This document shows positions 53,701 through 62,134 of a stretch of 64,000 nt of DNA, in pieces. The translations under genes and the position numbers were made by a program. Below the pieces are notes generated by a model. That model did not search any database. It was not told the origin of the DNA and worked only from the letters and a program-made list of their open reading frames with translations. This DNA is from Pseudomonas sp. Irchel s3h14. Lineage in GTDB: Bacteria; Pseudomonadota; Gammaproteobacteria; Pseudomonadales; Pseudomonadaceae. The DNA is taken from NCBI RefSeq assembly GCF_900187425.1, contig NZ_FYDJ01000013.1, positions 62,001 to 126,000 of the forward strand. Direction: 5' to 3'. Within the stretch, counting starts at the first letter, position 1. Each line of letters opens with the position of its first letter.

Positions 53701-54645
53701 ATGTCGAAATCATCCACACCGAGGTTTGCCGTGGCTGCCTACAACCTGCGTCAATTGAAGTACTTCATCACCACCGTCGAATGCGGCAGCGTCGCCGAGG
53801 CGTCGCGCAAGCTGTACATCGCCCAACCGGCGATATCCACGGCGATCAAAGGCCTGGAAGACAGCTTCGGCGTGCAACTGCTGATCCGTCATCACGCCCA
53901 GGGCGTGTCCTTGACCCCCAGCGGCGCACGCTTCTACCGCAAGGCCCAGGAACTGCTGCGCATGGCCAAGGAGTTCGAACAGAACGCCCTCGCCGACAAC
54001 GACGTGGTGGCCGGGCAAATCGATATCGGTTGCTTCGAAACGGTCGCGCCGCTGTACCTGCCGCAGTTGATTGCCGGGTTCTCGGCGCTGTATCCGGGGG
54101 TGAAAATCCGCATCCGCGACGGCGAACAGCAAGAGCTGGTGCAAGGTTTGACCTCGGGCACCTTCGACCTGGCGATCCTGTATGAACACGACCTCGACGC
54201 CACCATCCAGACCGAACCCTTGATGCCGGCGCAGCGACCTTATGCGTTGCTGCCGGCGGATCATCGCTTTGCTCAGCTGAAACAAGTGTCGCTGCGGGAT
54301 CTGTGCCTGGAGCCGATGATTTTGCTGGACGTGCAACCGAGCCGGACCTACTTCGTCAGCCTGTTCGAAGAGTTGGGACTGACGCCGAACATTGCCTTCA
54401 GCTCACCGTCGATCGAGATGGTCCGGGGCATGGTTGGGCAAGGCTTCGGCTTCTCGATCCTGGTCACCCGGCCGCATTCGGAGTGCACCTATGACGGCCA
54501 GAAAGTGGTGTGCGTGGACATCGTCGAAGACGTCACCGGCTCAGGGCTGGTGGCGGCGTGGTTGAAGCGCGGGCAGTTGACCAAACCGGCGCAGTTGTTT
54601 GCCGACTATTGCCGGGAGCAGTTGACCGCGAAGGCCGCCTCTTGA
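53701..54645 (+). CDS. LysR-family regulator of the amine-type cluster
   Basis: A 314-residue LTTR, with HTH at about 18-70 (SVAEASRKLYIAQPAISTAI) and the effector domain from residue 105. It is divergent from the ALDH gene and has the usual regulator-target layout. Both unit promoters (50342 and 53539) share the same conserved region, so it may control the whole importer-transaminase-dehydrogenase locus. Start at 53701 ATG is chosen; a GTG ten codons later is possible. The stop is 20 bp from the convergent hrpB stop. Confidence 0.88.
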   Translation: MSKSSTPRFAVAAYNLRQLKYFITTVECGSVAEASRKLYIAQPAISTAIKGLEDSFGVQLLIRHHAQGVSLTPSGARFYRKAQELLRMAKEFEQNALADNDVVAGQIDIGCFETVAPLYLPQLIAGFSALYPGVKIRIRDGEQQELVQGLTSGTFDLAILYEHDLDATIQTEPLMPAQRPYALLPADHRFAQLKQVSLRDLCLEPMILLDVQPSRTYFVSLFEELGLTPNIAFSSPSIEMVRGMVGQGFGFSILVTRPHSECTYDGQKVVCVDIVEDVTGSGLVAAWLKRGQLTKPAQLFADYCREQLTAKAAS

Positions 54646-54665
54646 ACATCAACGTCAAAAGATCT

Positions 54666-57185
54666 TCAGCTTTTACGCGGCTTGATCCGCGCCGTTGCCT
54701 CGGCCACCAGCGGATCATCCGGCCAGTAGTGTTTCGGGTAGCGGCCTTTCAAATCCTTCTTCACCTCGGCATACGTGCTGCGCCAGAAGTTCGCCAGGTC
54801 CTGCGTCACCTGCACCGGCCGTCGCGCCGGGGACAGCAAATGCAGTTTGACCACCTGCCGGCCACCAGCAATCCGCGGGGTTTCGGCCAGGCCGAACAAC
54901 TCCTGCAACCGCACCGCCAGAATCGGCGGCTGCTCGCTGTAATCCAGGCGAATCGATGAACCCGAAGGCACGCTCAAATGATGCGGCGCCAGCTCATCCA
55001 GCCGTTGCGGCAGCGGCCATGGCAGCAGATTGTGGACGATGCTCGACAGGTCCAGATTGGCGAAGTGACTGAGCCGCGAGACTTTGCCCAGATACGGCAT
55101 CAGCCAATGTTCGAGGCTTTTGAGCAGGGCGGCGTCACTGACATCTGGCCATTCACTCTGCTCTTTACTGCTGAGGTCCAGCTGTCGCAGCAACGCCACT
55201 CGCGCTTGCCACTGACGCAGCTCTGGAGTCCACGGCAACAGCTCCAGACCTTTACGCCGCACCAGATTCACCAGCGCCTGGCTGCGAGCAGTCTCATCGA
55301 GTCCGGTCAGGGGTTCACGGCTGAGGATCAACTCACCGACCTTACGCTGACGTTCCGCGCGCAATACGCCTTCACGCTCATCCCAATCCAGTTGATCGAC
55401 GCAGCGCACCTGTTCAGCCAGCACTGAATCGAACAGCACCGGATCGAAATCCGCCGCCAGATAAATCCGTTCTTCACGCTGGCCCTGACGACTGCCGAGA
55501 TCGGCGATCACCAGCCACGGTTGCTTCATCAAACTGTCGGCTTCGGCGAACAATGCCGCACGGCCGTTGGCCAGGCGATATTCCGCGCCACCGGCCCGGC
55601 GCTGTTGGGCAACTCGATCGGGATAGGCCAACGCCAACAGCGCGCCAAGCCAGCGCGGATGATCCGGATCGCTGACCGGTTCCGACGCCTTGCCCCGCAG
55701 ATATCCGCGATACTGCCGCGCCAGTTGCCGGGCACGTTGAACGCCACCCTGAGCGCCGCGTGCAGCGCGTTCTTCGCCGGACAACAACACCAATCGACTG
55801 TGCAGATCCGCCCCGGCGCCACGCAAAATATCTCGCTCACCGAGCAATGCCGCAACATCGCAGGCCATGTCGGCCAAGCCGAGCGCCTGACCGCGCAACA
55901 GCAAATGCGCGATGCGCGGATGCGCTGGTAGTTCGGCCATGGCCTGACCGTGTCGGGTCAGCGCTTCGCCGTCCAATGCGCCCAGGCGATCAAGCAAGTC
56001 CTGAGCCTGCGCATAAGCGGCGGCTGGCGGCACGTCGAGCCACACCAATTGCCCCGGTGTCACACCCCAGCGACCGAGCTGCAACGCTAATCCGGCAAGA
56101 TCCGCCGAGAGAATTTCCGCGCTGGCGTAGGCCGCCAGTTGCTCATGCTGATCCTGCGACCACAAGCGATAACACACACCCGGTTCCAACCGCCCTGCCC
56201 GGCCCGCGCGCTGAGTGGCGCTGGCTTTGGAAATACGCTGAGTATCGAGGCGGGCCATGCCGCTGCCCGGATCGAACCGCGGCACCCGCGCCAGCCCGGC
56301 ATCGATCACCACGCGCACGCCGTTGATGGTCAGGCTGGTCTCGGCGATGTTGGTCGCCAGCACCACTTTGCGTTTGCCGGCGGGGGCCGGATCGATCGCG
56401 GCGCGTTGGGCGGCGAGGTCCAGTTCACCGTGCAACGGGCAGAGCAAAACCTGTGTGCTATCGCCCAGTGCATCAGCCAGCTGCTGATGCACCCGACGGA
56501 TTTCCGCTTGCCCCGGCAGGAACACCAGCACGCTGCCGGTTTCATCATTCAAGGCTTCGAGAATGGTCTGCACCAGACGCGGCTCGATGAATTCACCCGG
56601 TTGAAACGGCCGCCCCCAGCGCATCGCCACCGGGTACATGCGGCCTTCGCTGCGCAGGATCGGCGCATCATCGAGCAACCCGGCCAGGCGTTCACCTTCC
56701 AGGGTTGCCGACATCAACAGGATTTTCAGCGGTTGATCGTCACGAAACAGCTCGCGGCCATTCAGGCTCAGGGCCAACGCCAGATCGGCATCGAGGCTAC
56801 GCTCGTGGAATTCGTCGAAGATCAGCAAACCCACGCCTTCGAGTGCGGGGTCGTCCTGCAAGCGTCGGGTCAGAATCCCTTCGGTGACTACTTCGATACG
56901 GGTTTTGGGGCCGACTTTGCTGTCGAGACGAATGCGATAGCCGACGGTTTCGCCGACCTTCTCGCCCAGCTCACTGGCCAAGCGCTCCGCTGCTGCCCGC
57001 GCAGCCAAACGGCGCGGTTCAAGCATCAGAATGGTCTGCCCGGCCAACCAGGGCTCGTTGAGCAAGGCCAACGGCACGCGGGTGGTTTTACCGGCGCCGG
57101 GCGGTGCTTCGAGCACGGCTTCGTGGCGTGTAGCCAAGGCTTCACGCAGGGCGGGTAAAACTTCATCAATCGGCAAAGAAATCAT
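54666..57185 (-). CDS. hrpB: ATP-dependent helicase HrpB
   Basis: A DEAH-type helicase of 839 residues. Motif I is PPGAGKTTRV (about 28-37), motif II DEFH in LLIFDEFHERSLD (about 122), and the HrpB motifs TNIAETSLTI (about 283) and QRAGRAGRLEPG (about 325) follow; the C-terminal HrpB domain contains the DDPLVAEATARIKPR tail. RNA or DNA remodelling is presumed. The ATG at 57185 is preferred to the one eight codons upstream. The start lies 11 bp from the left end of a large palindromic repeat. Confidence 0.95.
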   Translation of the reverse strand: MISLPIDEVLPALREALATRHEAVLEAPPGAGKTTRVPLALLNEPWLAGQTILMLEPRRLAARAAAERLASELGEKVGETVGYRIRLDSKVGPKTRIEVVTEGILTRRLQDDPALEGVGLLIFDEFHERSLDADLALALSLNGRELFRDDQPLKILLMSATLEGERLAGLLDDAPILRSEGRMYPVAMRWGRPFQPGEFIEPRLVQTILEALNDETGSVLVFLPGQAEIRRVHQQLADALGDSTQVLLCPLHGELDLAAQRAAIDPAPAGKRKVVLATNIAETSLTINGVRVVIDAGLARVPRFDPGSGMARLDTQRISKASATQRAGRAGRLEPGVCYRLWSQDQHEQLAAYASAEILSADLAGLALQLGRWGVTPGQLVWLDVPPAAAYAQAQDLLDRLGALDGEALTRHGQAMAELPAHPRIAHLLLRGQALGLADMACDVAALLGERDILRGAGADLHSRLVLLSGEERAARGAQGGVQRARQLARQYRGYLRGKASEPVSDPDHPRWLGALLALAYPDRVAQQRRAGGAEYRLANGRAALFAEADSLMKQPWLVIADLGSRQGQREERIYLAADFDPVLFDSVLAEQVRCVDQLDWDEREGVLRAERQRKVGELILSREPLTGLDETARSQALVNLVRRKGLELLPWTPELRQWQARVALLRQLDLSSKEQSEWPDVSDAALLKSLEHWLMPYLGKVSRLSHFANLDLSSIVHNLLPWPLPQRLDELAPHHLSVPSGSSIRLDYSEQPPILAVRLQELFGLAETPRIAGGRQVVKLHLLSPARRPVQVTQDLANFWRSTYAEVKKDLKGRYPKHYWPDDPLVAEATARIKPRKS

Positions 57186-57195
57186 GCTGGCTCCC

Positions 57196-57452
57196 CAGGG
57201 CGTGCCCACAGTAAATTGCGAGTCGCGTTGAAGCTGTGGGCGTGCCAGGCAAGGCGCGGGACGCCGGCAAGGGTCGTTTCCTTACCAAGTCCCGCAACGC
57301 AGCATGGCGCGTCCACAGCTTCAGCCCGGAGGGCCGAACCCCGATAAAATCCATCAGCCGCCACGCGTTGTCGATCTGGAAAAAACAACATCAATCCTCA
57401 ACTATTCCAGTGGGGGTGAGACGTGGCCGCAATTTACTGTGGGCACGCCCTG
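57196..57452. repeat. Cloverleaf-forming intergenic element, type E copy 1
   Basis: Terminal arms 57196-57220 and 57428-57452 are perfect 25-bp reverse complements starting CAGGGCGTGCC. Inside, GAAGCTGTGG (57230) pairs with CCACAGCTTC (57313) extended to 18 bp with two wobbles, and GCGGGAC/GTCCCGC forms an inner stem; a second, weaker hairpin with GCCACG/CGTGGC lies at 57360-57430. The element separates hrpB from the lipoprotein gene. Copy 2 is at 61836; sequences differ but the pairing is kept. Confidence 0.85.
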
Positions 57453-57548
57453 CCGAGCGCGAGTATAACGGCGAACTGCTTGTCGCTCGTTGCTGTCCTA
57501 ATTCATATCGACGACGCTTCGTTTTCCAGATGACTCAGGAGATTTCTT

Positions 57549-57968
57549 ATGCGTGTTCCCTTTCGCTTGATTGGCGGTGTATTGGTCGCGACGTTGCTGA
57601 CCCAGGTGACCGCTTGCGGATCGATTTTCTACCCTGACCGTCGCGGTCAGATCGACGGCAAGATCGACCCGGCCATCGCCGCGCTGGATGCCGTGGGTCT
57701 GCTGTTCTACATCATTCCCGGCCTGATCGCGTTTGCCGTGGACTTCGCCACTGGCGCGATTTACTACGCGCCCGGCGAGACCGCACAGGTGGCCCCGGAA
57801 AAACTCAAGGAAGCCATCGGCGCCGACGGCAAGGTCGATAACCACAAATTGCAGACTATTCTCGAAACCGAACTGGGCCGCAGCTTCCCGCTGGATGACC
57901 CGCGCCTGATCCAGCACAAGGGCAGCGCCCAGCAACTGGCCATGTTAGGCCTGCAACCTGCCGCGTAA
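57549..57968 (+). CDS. Small lipoprotein, YceK/YidQ-like
   Basis: A 139-residue protein with a lipoprotein signal ending VTACGSIF (lipobox cysteine about residue 23). The mature part has two hydrophobic stretches (LLFYIIPGLIAFAVDFATG, about 56-74) that are typical of the family known in pseudomonads as putative polyribonucleotide nucleotidyltransferase by mis-annotation. Outer or inner membrane anchoring cannot be decided (residue +2 is glycine). Starts 97 bp after the cloverleaf repeat; fieF follows 29 bp later. Confidence 0.75.
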   Translation: MRVPFRLIGGVLVATLLTQVTACGSIFYPDRRGQIDGKIDPAIAALDAVGLLFYIIPGLIAFAVDFATGAIYYAPGETAQVAPEKLKEAIGADGKVDNHKLQTILETELGRSFPLDDPRLIQHKGSAQQLAMLGLQPAA

Positions 57969-57997
57969 CCCGTGCATAAGAAGGAACGACAGCACCT

Positions 57998-58903
57998 ATG
58001 ATCTCCAGCTCCGAACACGCCCGCCTGCTGCGGCTGGCGACCCGTGCCTCGGTGGCGGTGGCATGCACGCTGATCGTCGCCAAAGCCATTGCCTGGTGGT
58101 TGAGCGGTTCGGTGAGCATGCTTGCCGGGTTGACCGACTCGGCCCTCGACGGCGTCACCTCACTGCTCAACCTGCTCGCGGTGCATTACGCCTTGCGCCC
58201 GGCCGACGATGATCACCGTTACGGGCACGGCAAGGCAGAATCGCTGGCAGGCATGGCTCAGGCGTTGTTCATTAGCGGCAGTGCGGTGCTGATTGCCTTG
58301 CAGGCGATCGATCGACTAAAACACCCGGAACCGGTGACGGCGCCGTGGATCAGTATCGGGGTGATTGTGTTTTCCCTGGCGCTGACCCTGGCCCTGCTGA
58401 TGTTGCAACATCGGGTCGTCAAGGCGACCGGCTCCAACGCGGTGCGCGCTGATTCCTTGCATTACCGTTCGGACCTGCTGCTCAACGGCAGCATTCTGGT
58501 GGCGCTGGTGCTCGCCGGGTTTGGCTGGCATCAGGTCGACCCTTGGTTCGGTTTGGGGATTGCCGTCTACATTCTCTGGAGCGCGATTCATATCGCCCGG
58601 GAAAGTTTTGCCGTGCTGATGGATGAAGAACTGCCACTGGACGTCAGCCAGCACATGCTCGAACTGGCCTGCAGCGTACCGGGAGTATTGGGGGCGCACG
58701 ACCTGCGCACGCGGATTTCCGGTAACCAGTGGTTCGTGCAGTTGCACCTGGAATTGCCGGGGGATTTGACCCTGTCAGTCGCTCATGGCATCAGCGACCA
58801 AGCCGCCGATGCGATTCACGCGGCTTATCCGCGAGCCGAAGTGCTGGTGCACGCCGACCCGCAGGAAGTGGTACTGGCAGGCAGGGCTCAGAAAGAAACC
58901 TGA
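57998..58903 (+). CDS. fieF: Cation-diffusion facilitator FieF (Fe/Zn efflux)
   Basis: A 301-residue six-helix metal:proton antiporter. Transport-site aspartates occur in LTDSALDGVTS (D46 and D50 by count) and in ADSLHYRSD (histidine-aspartate pair, about 153-157), and the cytosolic linker DDDHRYGHGKAE is the CDF signature. It exports Zn, Fe or Cd from the cytoplasm. Its stop overlaps the stop of the convergent DUF6515-like gene by 16 bp. Probably cotranscribed with the lipoprotein. Confidence 0.92.
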   Translation: MISSSEHARLLRLATRASVAVACTLIVAKAIAWWLSGSVSMLAGLTDSALDGVTSLLNLLAVHYALRPADDDHRYGHGKAESLAGMAQALFISGSAVLIALQAIDRLKHPEPVTAPWISIGVIVFSLALTLALLMLQHRVVKATGSNAVRADSLHYRSDLLLNGSILVALVLAGFGWHQVDPWFGLGIAVYILWSAIHIARESFAVLMDEELPLDVSQHMLELACSVPGVLGAHDLRTRISGNQWFVQLHLELPGDLTLSVAHGISDQAADAIHAAYPRAEVLVHADPQEVVLAGRAQKET

Positions 58904-59811
58904 TAGCCGCGACTGCTCAGGCAGTTGCCCTGGGCCTGTCGGTAGGCTTGTACCACCGACGGATCTGGCTGGTAGGTGGCCGTTCGCGGATCGAAGCCGC
59001 TCTGCTGCACCGCGTATTGATAGCACTCGTAACCGTCCTGGTTGACCTGCTCTGGCGACTGACCGTTGGCCGGGTACGCCACCACGTCATAACCATTGCT
59101 GACCGGTTGCGGCTGCGGTTGCACGGGCGGCTCGACCACGACGTAATCCTGAGTGCGTTCCTGATAGGCGTAGTAAGAACCGGCCGCCAGGAACAACAGC
59201 GCACCGCCGATCCACACTTCGCGCGCGTAATCGGGCAAGTAGCTGACGCGAATCCCGCGTGGCGGCTGTACCACCACGTAGCGCGGGCCTTGTGGGCGAT
59301 ACCAGTAGCCGCCGGAGTAGAAGTAATCCCGACCACGGTACGGCACACGGTAATCACGGTCGGGGAAGCGATCGATCACATGACCGGGACGGTACTGCGG
59401 GCCGGGGCCCCAGCCATTGCCATGCCCATCCGGGCGACCGGCCCAGCGATAGTCATCGGGACGCGGACCGTTGTTCTGCCAATGCGGGTTGTTATCGTTG
59501 CGCCGCGGCACGTCCTGGTAGTAACCACGTTGCGGCTGCTGGGTCTGGCGCACGGTATCGGGCCGGCCCTGAATCGGCAGATCATTGGCCGGTGGCAGTG
59601 GTTGAACCGGATTGTTGTAGTCGTGCTGCGGCCGGGGCTGGTTGTTTCCGCCATGGCCCTGATTGTTTCCCTGTTGGCCATCCGACCCGCGTTGCCCGTC
59701 ATCGGGGCCACGGTTTTGCGGCTCATCGGCCAGCGATTGCGCAGTGACACTTACACACAGCAAACCAACACCGGCCAAACGCCAGATGCGCGACTTCATG
59801 CTTTTCCTCAC
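58888..59811 (-). CDS. Exported Q/N/P-rich protein, DUF6515/RcnB-like
   Basis: A 307-residue protein with Sec signal (RIWRLAGVGLLCVSVTAQSLA), then about 110 residues rich in Gln, Asn, Gly, Pro (PQNRGPDDGQRGSDGQQGNN) of low complexity, then DUF6515-like repeats of YYPGRDYFYSGGYWYRPQGP type (about 165-185), a hydrophobic segment IGGALLFLAAGSYYAY and a C-terminal domain with two cysteines (GYECYQYA, GNCLSSRG). Periplasmic or surface role unknown. A start four codons later (MKSRIWR) is equally possible. Confidence 0.8.
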   Translation of the reverse strand: MRKSMKSRIWRLAGVGLLCVSVTAQSLADEPQNRGPDDGQRGSDGQQGNNQGHGGNNQPRPQHDYNNPVQPLPPANDLPIQGRPDTVRQTQQPQRGYYQDVPRRNDNNPHWQNNGPRPDDYRWAGRPDGHGNGWGPGPQYRPGHVIDRFPDRDYRVPYRGRDYFYSGGYWYRPQGPRYVVVQPPRGIRVSYLPDYAREVWIGGALLFLAAGSYYAYQERTQDYVVVEPPVQPQPQPVSNGYDVVAYPANGQSPEQVNQDGYECYQYAVQQSGFDPRTATYQPDPSVVQAYRQAQGNCLSSRGYQVSF

Positions 59812-60231
59812 TGCGGGTTAGGGCCTGTACGTAAGACTGGGAAAGCACAGGCCGGTTCTGCAACAGGTTATCAGTCGCGAAACTTATTTATTGAGGGCAG
59901 TCGGCAAATTGCGGGCAAAAGAAAAGGGAGACCCGTCGGCCTCCCTTTGAGAACTTCGTCCGTGCTCGACGCTTATGACGTCGGCTCACCTCACGCCGTC
60001 TTCTGGACAGTGTGTAGCTCGGGGGCCGGCTCATCCCCGGTGGGGGTGGCGACCGCAGCTGGCCTGATTGGGCGAGCCGCACTGGACTGTTTGTCCGAGC
60101 AGTGATTCTGGTGATAAGAATAGGCTCGCGGCGCCAGCAGAGGATTGCGAAGATTGCTCAAATAAACATCACTTGCGCAATTTTTAACCCTGGATAGATA
60201 ATCTACCGCAATAGTTATGACAAAGGCCTGA
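59812..60231. other. Spacer with minus-strand hairpin, no gene assigned
   Basis: Contains AAAGGGAG/CTCCCTTT at about 59926-59948 followed on the minus strand by TTTTCTTTT, which is a good terminator for a minus-strand transcript. No gene upstream of it on that strand is convincing, although a frame ending at 59991 (…PAPELHTVQKTA) continues leftwards from the Lrp gene region. Possible gene remnant. Confidence 0.4.
59924..59948 (-). terminator. Orphan rho-independent terminator on the minus strand
   Basis: An 8-bp stem (AAAGGGAG/CTCCCTTT) with a T-rich tail on the minus strand; no complete minus-strand gene ends there. Confidence 0.6.
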
Positions 60232-60714
60232 TTGATGAGCAAACTCGACCGATACGACCTGAGCATTTTGGCGGAATTGCAGCGTGACGCGCGCATCTCC
60301 AACCAGGAGCTGGCCGAACGCATCGGCCTGTCCCCCTCGCCATGCTCGCGGCGGGTCAAGCAGCTGGAAGATGACGGTTACATCTCCCGGCAGGTAGCGC
60401 TGCTGGACCGCAAGATGCTCGGCCTGAGTCTGACTGCTTACGTGTTGATCGGTATGGACCGCCATACGCCAGAGCGGTTCGAGAACTTCGAAGCGGCGAT
60501 TCGTACGTTGCCGCAGGTGCTGGAATGCAGCCTGGTGACCGGGATGGATGCCGACTACCAGCTCAAGGTCGTCGTGCCGGACATGGATCATTATCAGAAA
60601 TTGCTACTGGGACACCTCACCCGGATTGAAGGGGTGACCAGTGTTCGGTCGAGTTTTGTGTTGAATCAGGTGCTCAACAGTACTGAGTTGCCGCTGACTC
60701 ATCTGCGTAGCTAA
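60232..60714 (+). CDS. Lrp/AsnC-family transcriptional regulator (second copy)
   Basis: A 160-residue regulator. HTH lies in ISNQELAERIGLSPSPCSRRVKQLE in two parts (about 22-46), and the RAM effector domain follows (about 68-145; LECSLVTGMDADYQLKVVV). The opening KLDRYDLSILAELQRDAR is standard. It is only distantly similar to the one at 42826. The neighbourhood gives no target beyond a lost or distant gene on the left. A type C repeat follows the stop. Confidence 0.9.
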   Translation: MMSKLDRYDLSILAELQRDARISNQELAERIGLSPSPCSRRVKQLEDDGYISRQVALLDRKMLGLSLTAYVLIGMDRHTPERFENFEAAIRTLPQVLECSLVTGMDADYQLKVVVPDMDHYQKLLLGHLTRIEGVTSVRSSFVLNQVLNSTELPLTHLRS

Positions 60715-60729
60715 ACCATCACCGAAACT

Positions 60730-60840
60730 GATCGTTCCCACGCTCTGCGTGGGAATGCCGCCATGGACGCTCCGCGTCCGCTGTGAATCGTGACGCAGAG
60801 CGTCACAGGATGCATTCCCACGCAGAGCGTGGGAACGATC
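60730..60840. repeat. REP-type composite palindrome, type C
   Basis: Third copy of the nested palindrome: outer GATCGTTCCCACGCTCTGCG and its complement end at 60840; inner GGACGCTCCGCGTCC and TGACGCAGAGCGTCA. Confidence 0.92.
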
Positions 60841-60952
60841 ACTGCCCAGGGCGACGAATAGCTGCGACACGCTGCCGCAGGTCAATACTTCGCCAATAGC
60901 CCATGACGTATACTCCAGCGCCTTTTAGCCCCGCCCGCGCTGGAGATGTTCG

Positions 60953-61162
60953 ATGGATCCTGCAGTATTCGAAGAGTGGATGATGACCGGACTGGTCAGC
61001 ATCCTGATCATTTTCATGGGTTTCATCGTCTGGGATCTGGCGAAGAAATCCAAGGCCGGACGCTTTGGCTCGTTCATCCTGTTCTTCGTACTCGGCTTGG
61101 GCGTCGCCGCGTTCGTGATCAAAAGTGTGGTCATCGGCCTGATCGAATCCGGCACGTTATAA
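60953..61162 (+). CDS. DUF2788 small membrane protein
   Basis: A 69-residue protein with two transmembrane helices (LVSILIIFMGFIVWDLA, about 14-30, and FILFFVLGLGVAAFVIKSVV, about 41-60) joined by a basic loop KKSKAGRFG. It fits DUF2788. Its stop overlaps that of the convergent rluE by 6 bp. Function unknown. Confidence 0.88.
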   Translation: MDPAVFEEWMMTGLVSILIIFMGFIVWDLAKKSKAGRFGSFILFFVLGLGVAAFVIKSVVIGLIESGTL

Positions 61163-61798
61163 ACGCGCCGGCACTTCCTTCCACTGGCCCTGATCGAGCC
61201 CTTCGATCGACCAGTCGCCGATTTTGACCCGCACCAGCCGCAACGTCGGCAAGCCGACCGCTGCGGTCATGCGCCGTACCTGACGGTTACGCCCCTCGCG
61301 AATCACCAGCTCCAGCCAACTGGTCGGCACACTTTTGCGAAAGCGTACGGGCGGGTTGCGTGGCCATAGTTCTGGCTCTTCCAGTTGCCGCGCCTCGGCC
61401 GGCAAGGTCATGCCGTCATTCAGTTCGACACCATCGCGCAAACGCTGCAATTGCTCGGCGCTCGGCTCGCCTTCCACCTGCACCCAATAGGTCTTGGCCA
61501 GTTTGTGTTTCGGGTCGGCAATCCGCGCCTGGAGCTGGCCATCATTGGTCAGCAGCAGCAAACCTTCGCTGTCGCGATCCAGCCGTCCTGCCGGGTAAAT
61601 CCCGGGAATCTCGATGTAGTCCTTGAGCGTCGCCCGCCCTTCTCCGTCGCTGAATTGCGTCAGCACGTCGAACGGTTTGTTGAACAGAATCAGCTTCGGC
61701 TCGGCCGGCGGCGCTTTGGCGACACGGCGCGGGGCTGAGGACGATGGCGCAGGCTTCACGCCAGGGCGGCGGGAAACGGGACGTTGAGGACGAGACAT
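61157..61798 (-). CDS. rluE: 23S rRNA pseudouridine(2457) synthase RluE
   Basis: A 213-residue RsuA-family pseudouridine synthase. The catalytic aspartate is in AGRLDRDSEGLLLLTND (about 70-86), followed by KTYWVQVEGEPS and the EGRNRQVRRMTAAVG motif (about 168-182). The basic N-terminal extension and the sequence match E. coli RluE, which modifies U2457 in 23S rRNA. It starts upstream of the second cloverleaf repeat. Confidence 0.92.
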   Translation of the reverse strand: MSRPQRPVSRRPGVKPAPSSSAPRRVAKAPPAEPKLILFNKPFDVLTQFSDGEGRATLKDYIEIPGIYPAGRLDRDSEGLLLLTNDGQLQARIADPKHKLAKTYWVQVEGEPSAEQLQRLRDGVELNDGMTLPAEARQLEEPELWPRNPPVRFRKSVPTSWLELVIREGRNRQVRRMTAAVGLPTLRLVRVKIGDWSIEGLDQGQWKEVPARL

Positions 61799-61835
61799 GG
61801 GAAAGGAACATCTAACGGTCAGGGCTGCTAATGCT

Positions 61836-62103
61836 AGGGCGTGCCATCGATTATTTCCACCGCCGCGTTGTCGCCTTAAAGCGGGCCAGGCAAGGCGCAG
61901 GCCGCTGGGAATGGTCGCTCCCTTTCCAAGGCCTGCAACGCAGCCTGGCCCGCTTTAAGGCACAACCCGAAGGGCCGGGCCTGCTGTTGCGCAGGGCTGC
62001 GTTGCTCGGAGCTTATTTGGAATGACCAAACAACGCTCCTCGCGCCTTGCCCTGCGCAACAGCAGACCCGGCGCGGCAGTGGAAATAATCGATGGCACGC
62101 CCT
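61836..62103. repeat. Cloverleaf-forming intergenic element, type E copy 2
   Basis: Terminal arms 61836-61860 and 62079-62103 are perfect 25-bp complements beginning AGGGCGTGCC. Hairpin A (61868-61965) has TTGTCGCCTTAAAGCGGGCC pairing with its opposite, with inner stem GCAGGCC/GGCCTGC; hairpin B (61981-62065) has 17 bp CTGCTGTTGCGCAGGGC pairing with its complement. CAAGGCGC and CAACGCAG are unpaired in A and appear in reverse orientation in B. Confidence 0.85.
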
Positions 62104-62134
62104 GCCCTGACCGCCAAATGACCACGACAAACCG

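Noticed and set aside
59991..60165. Minus-strand frame ending PAPELHTVQKTA with an orphan terminator nearby
   Set aside because: No convincing start codon or family; could be a remnant, but not enough to call a gene.
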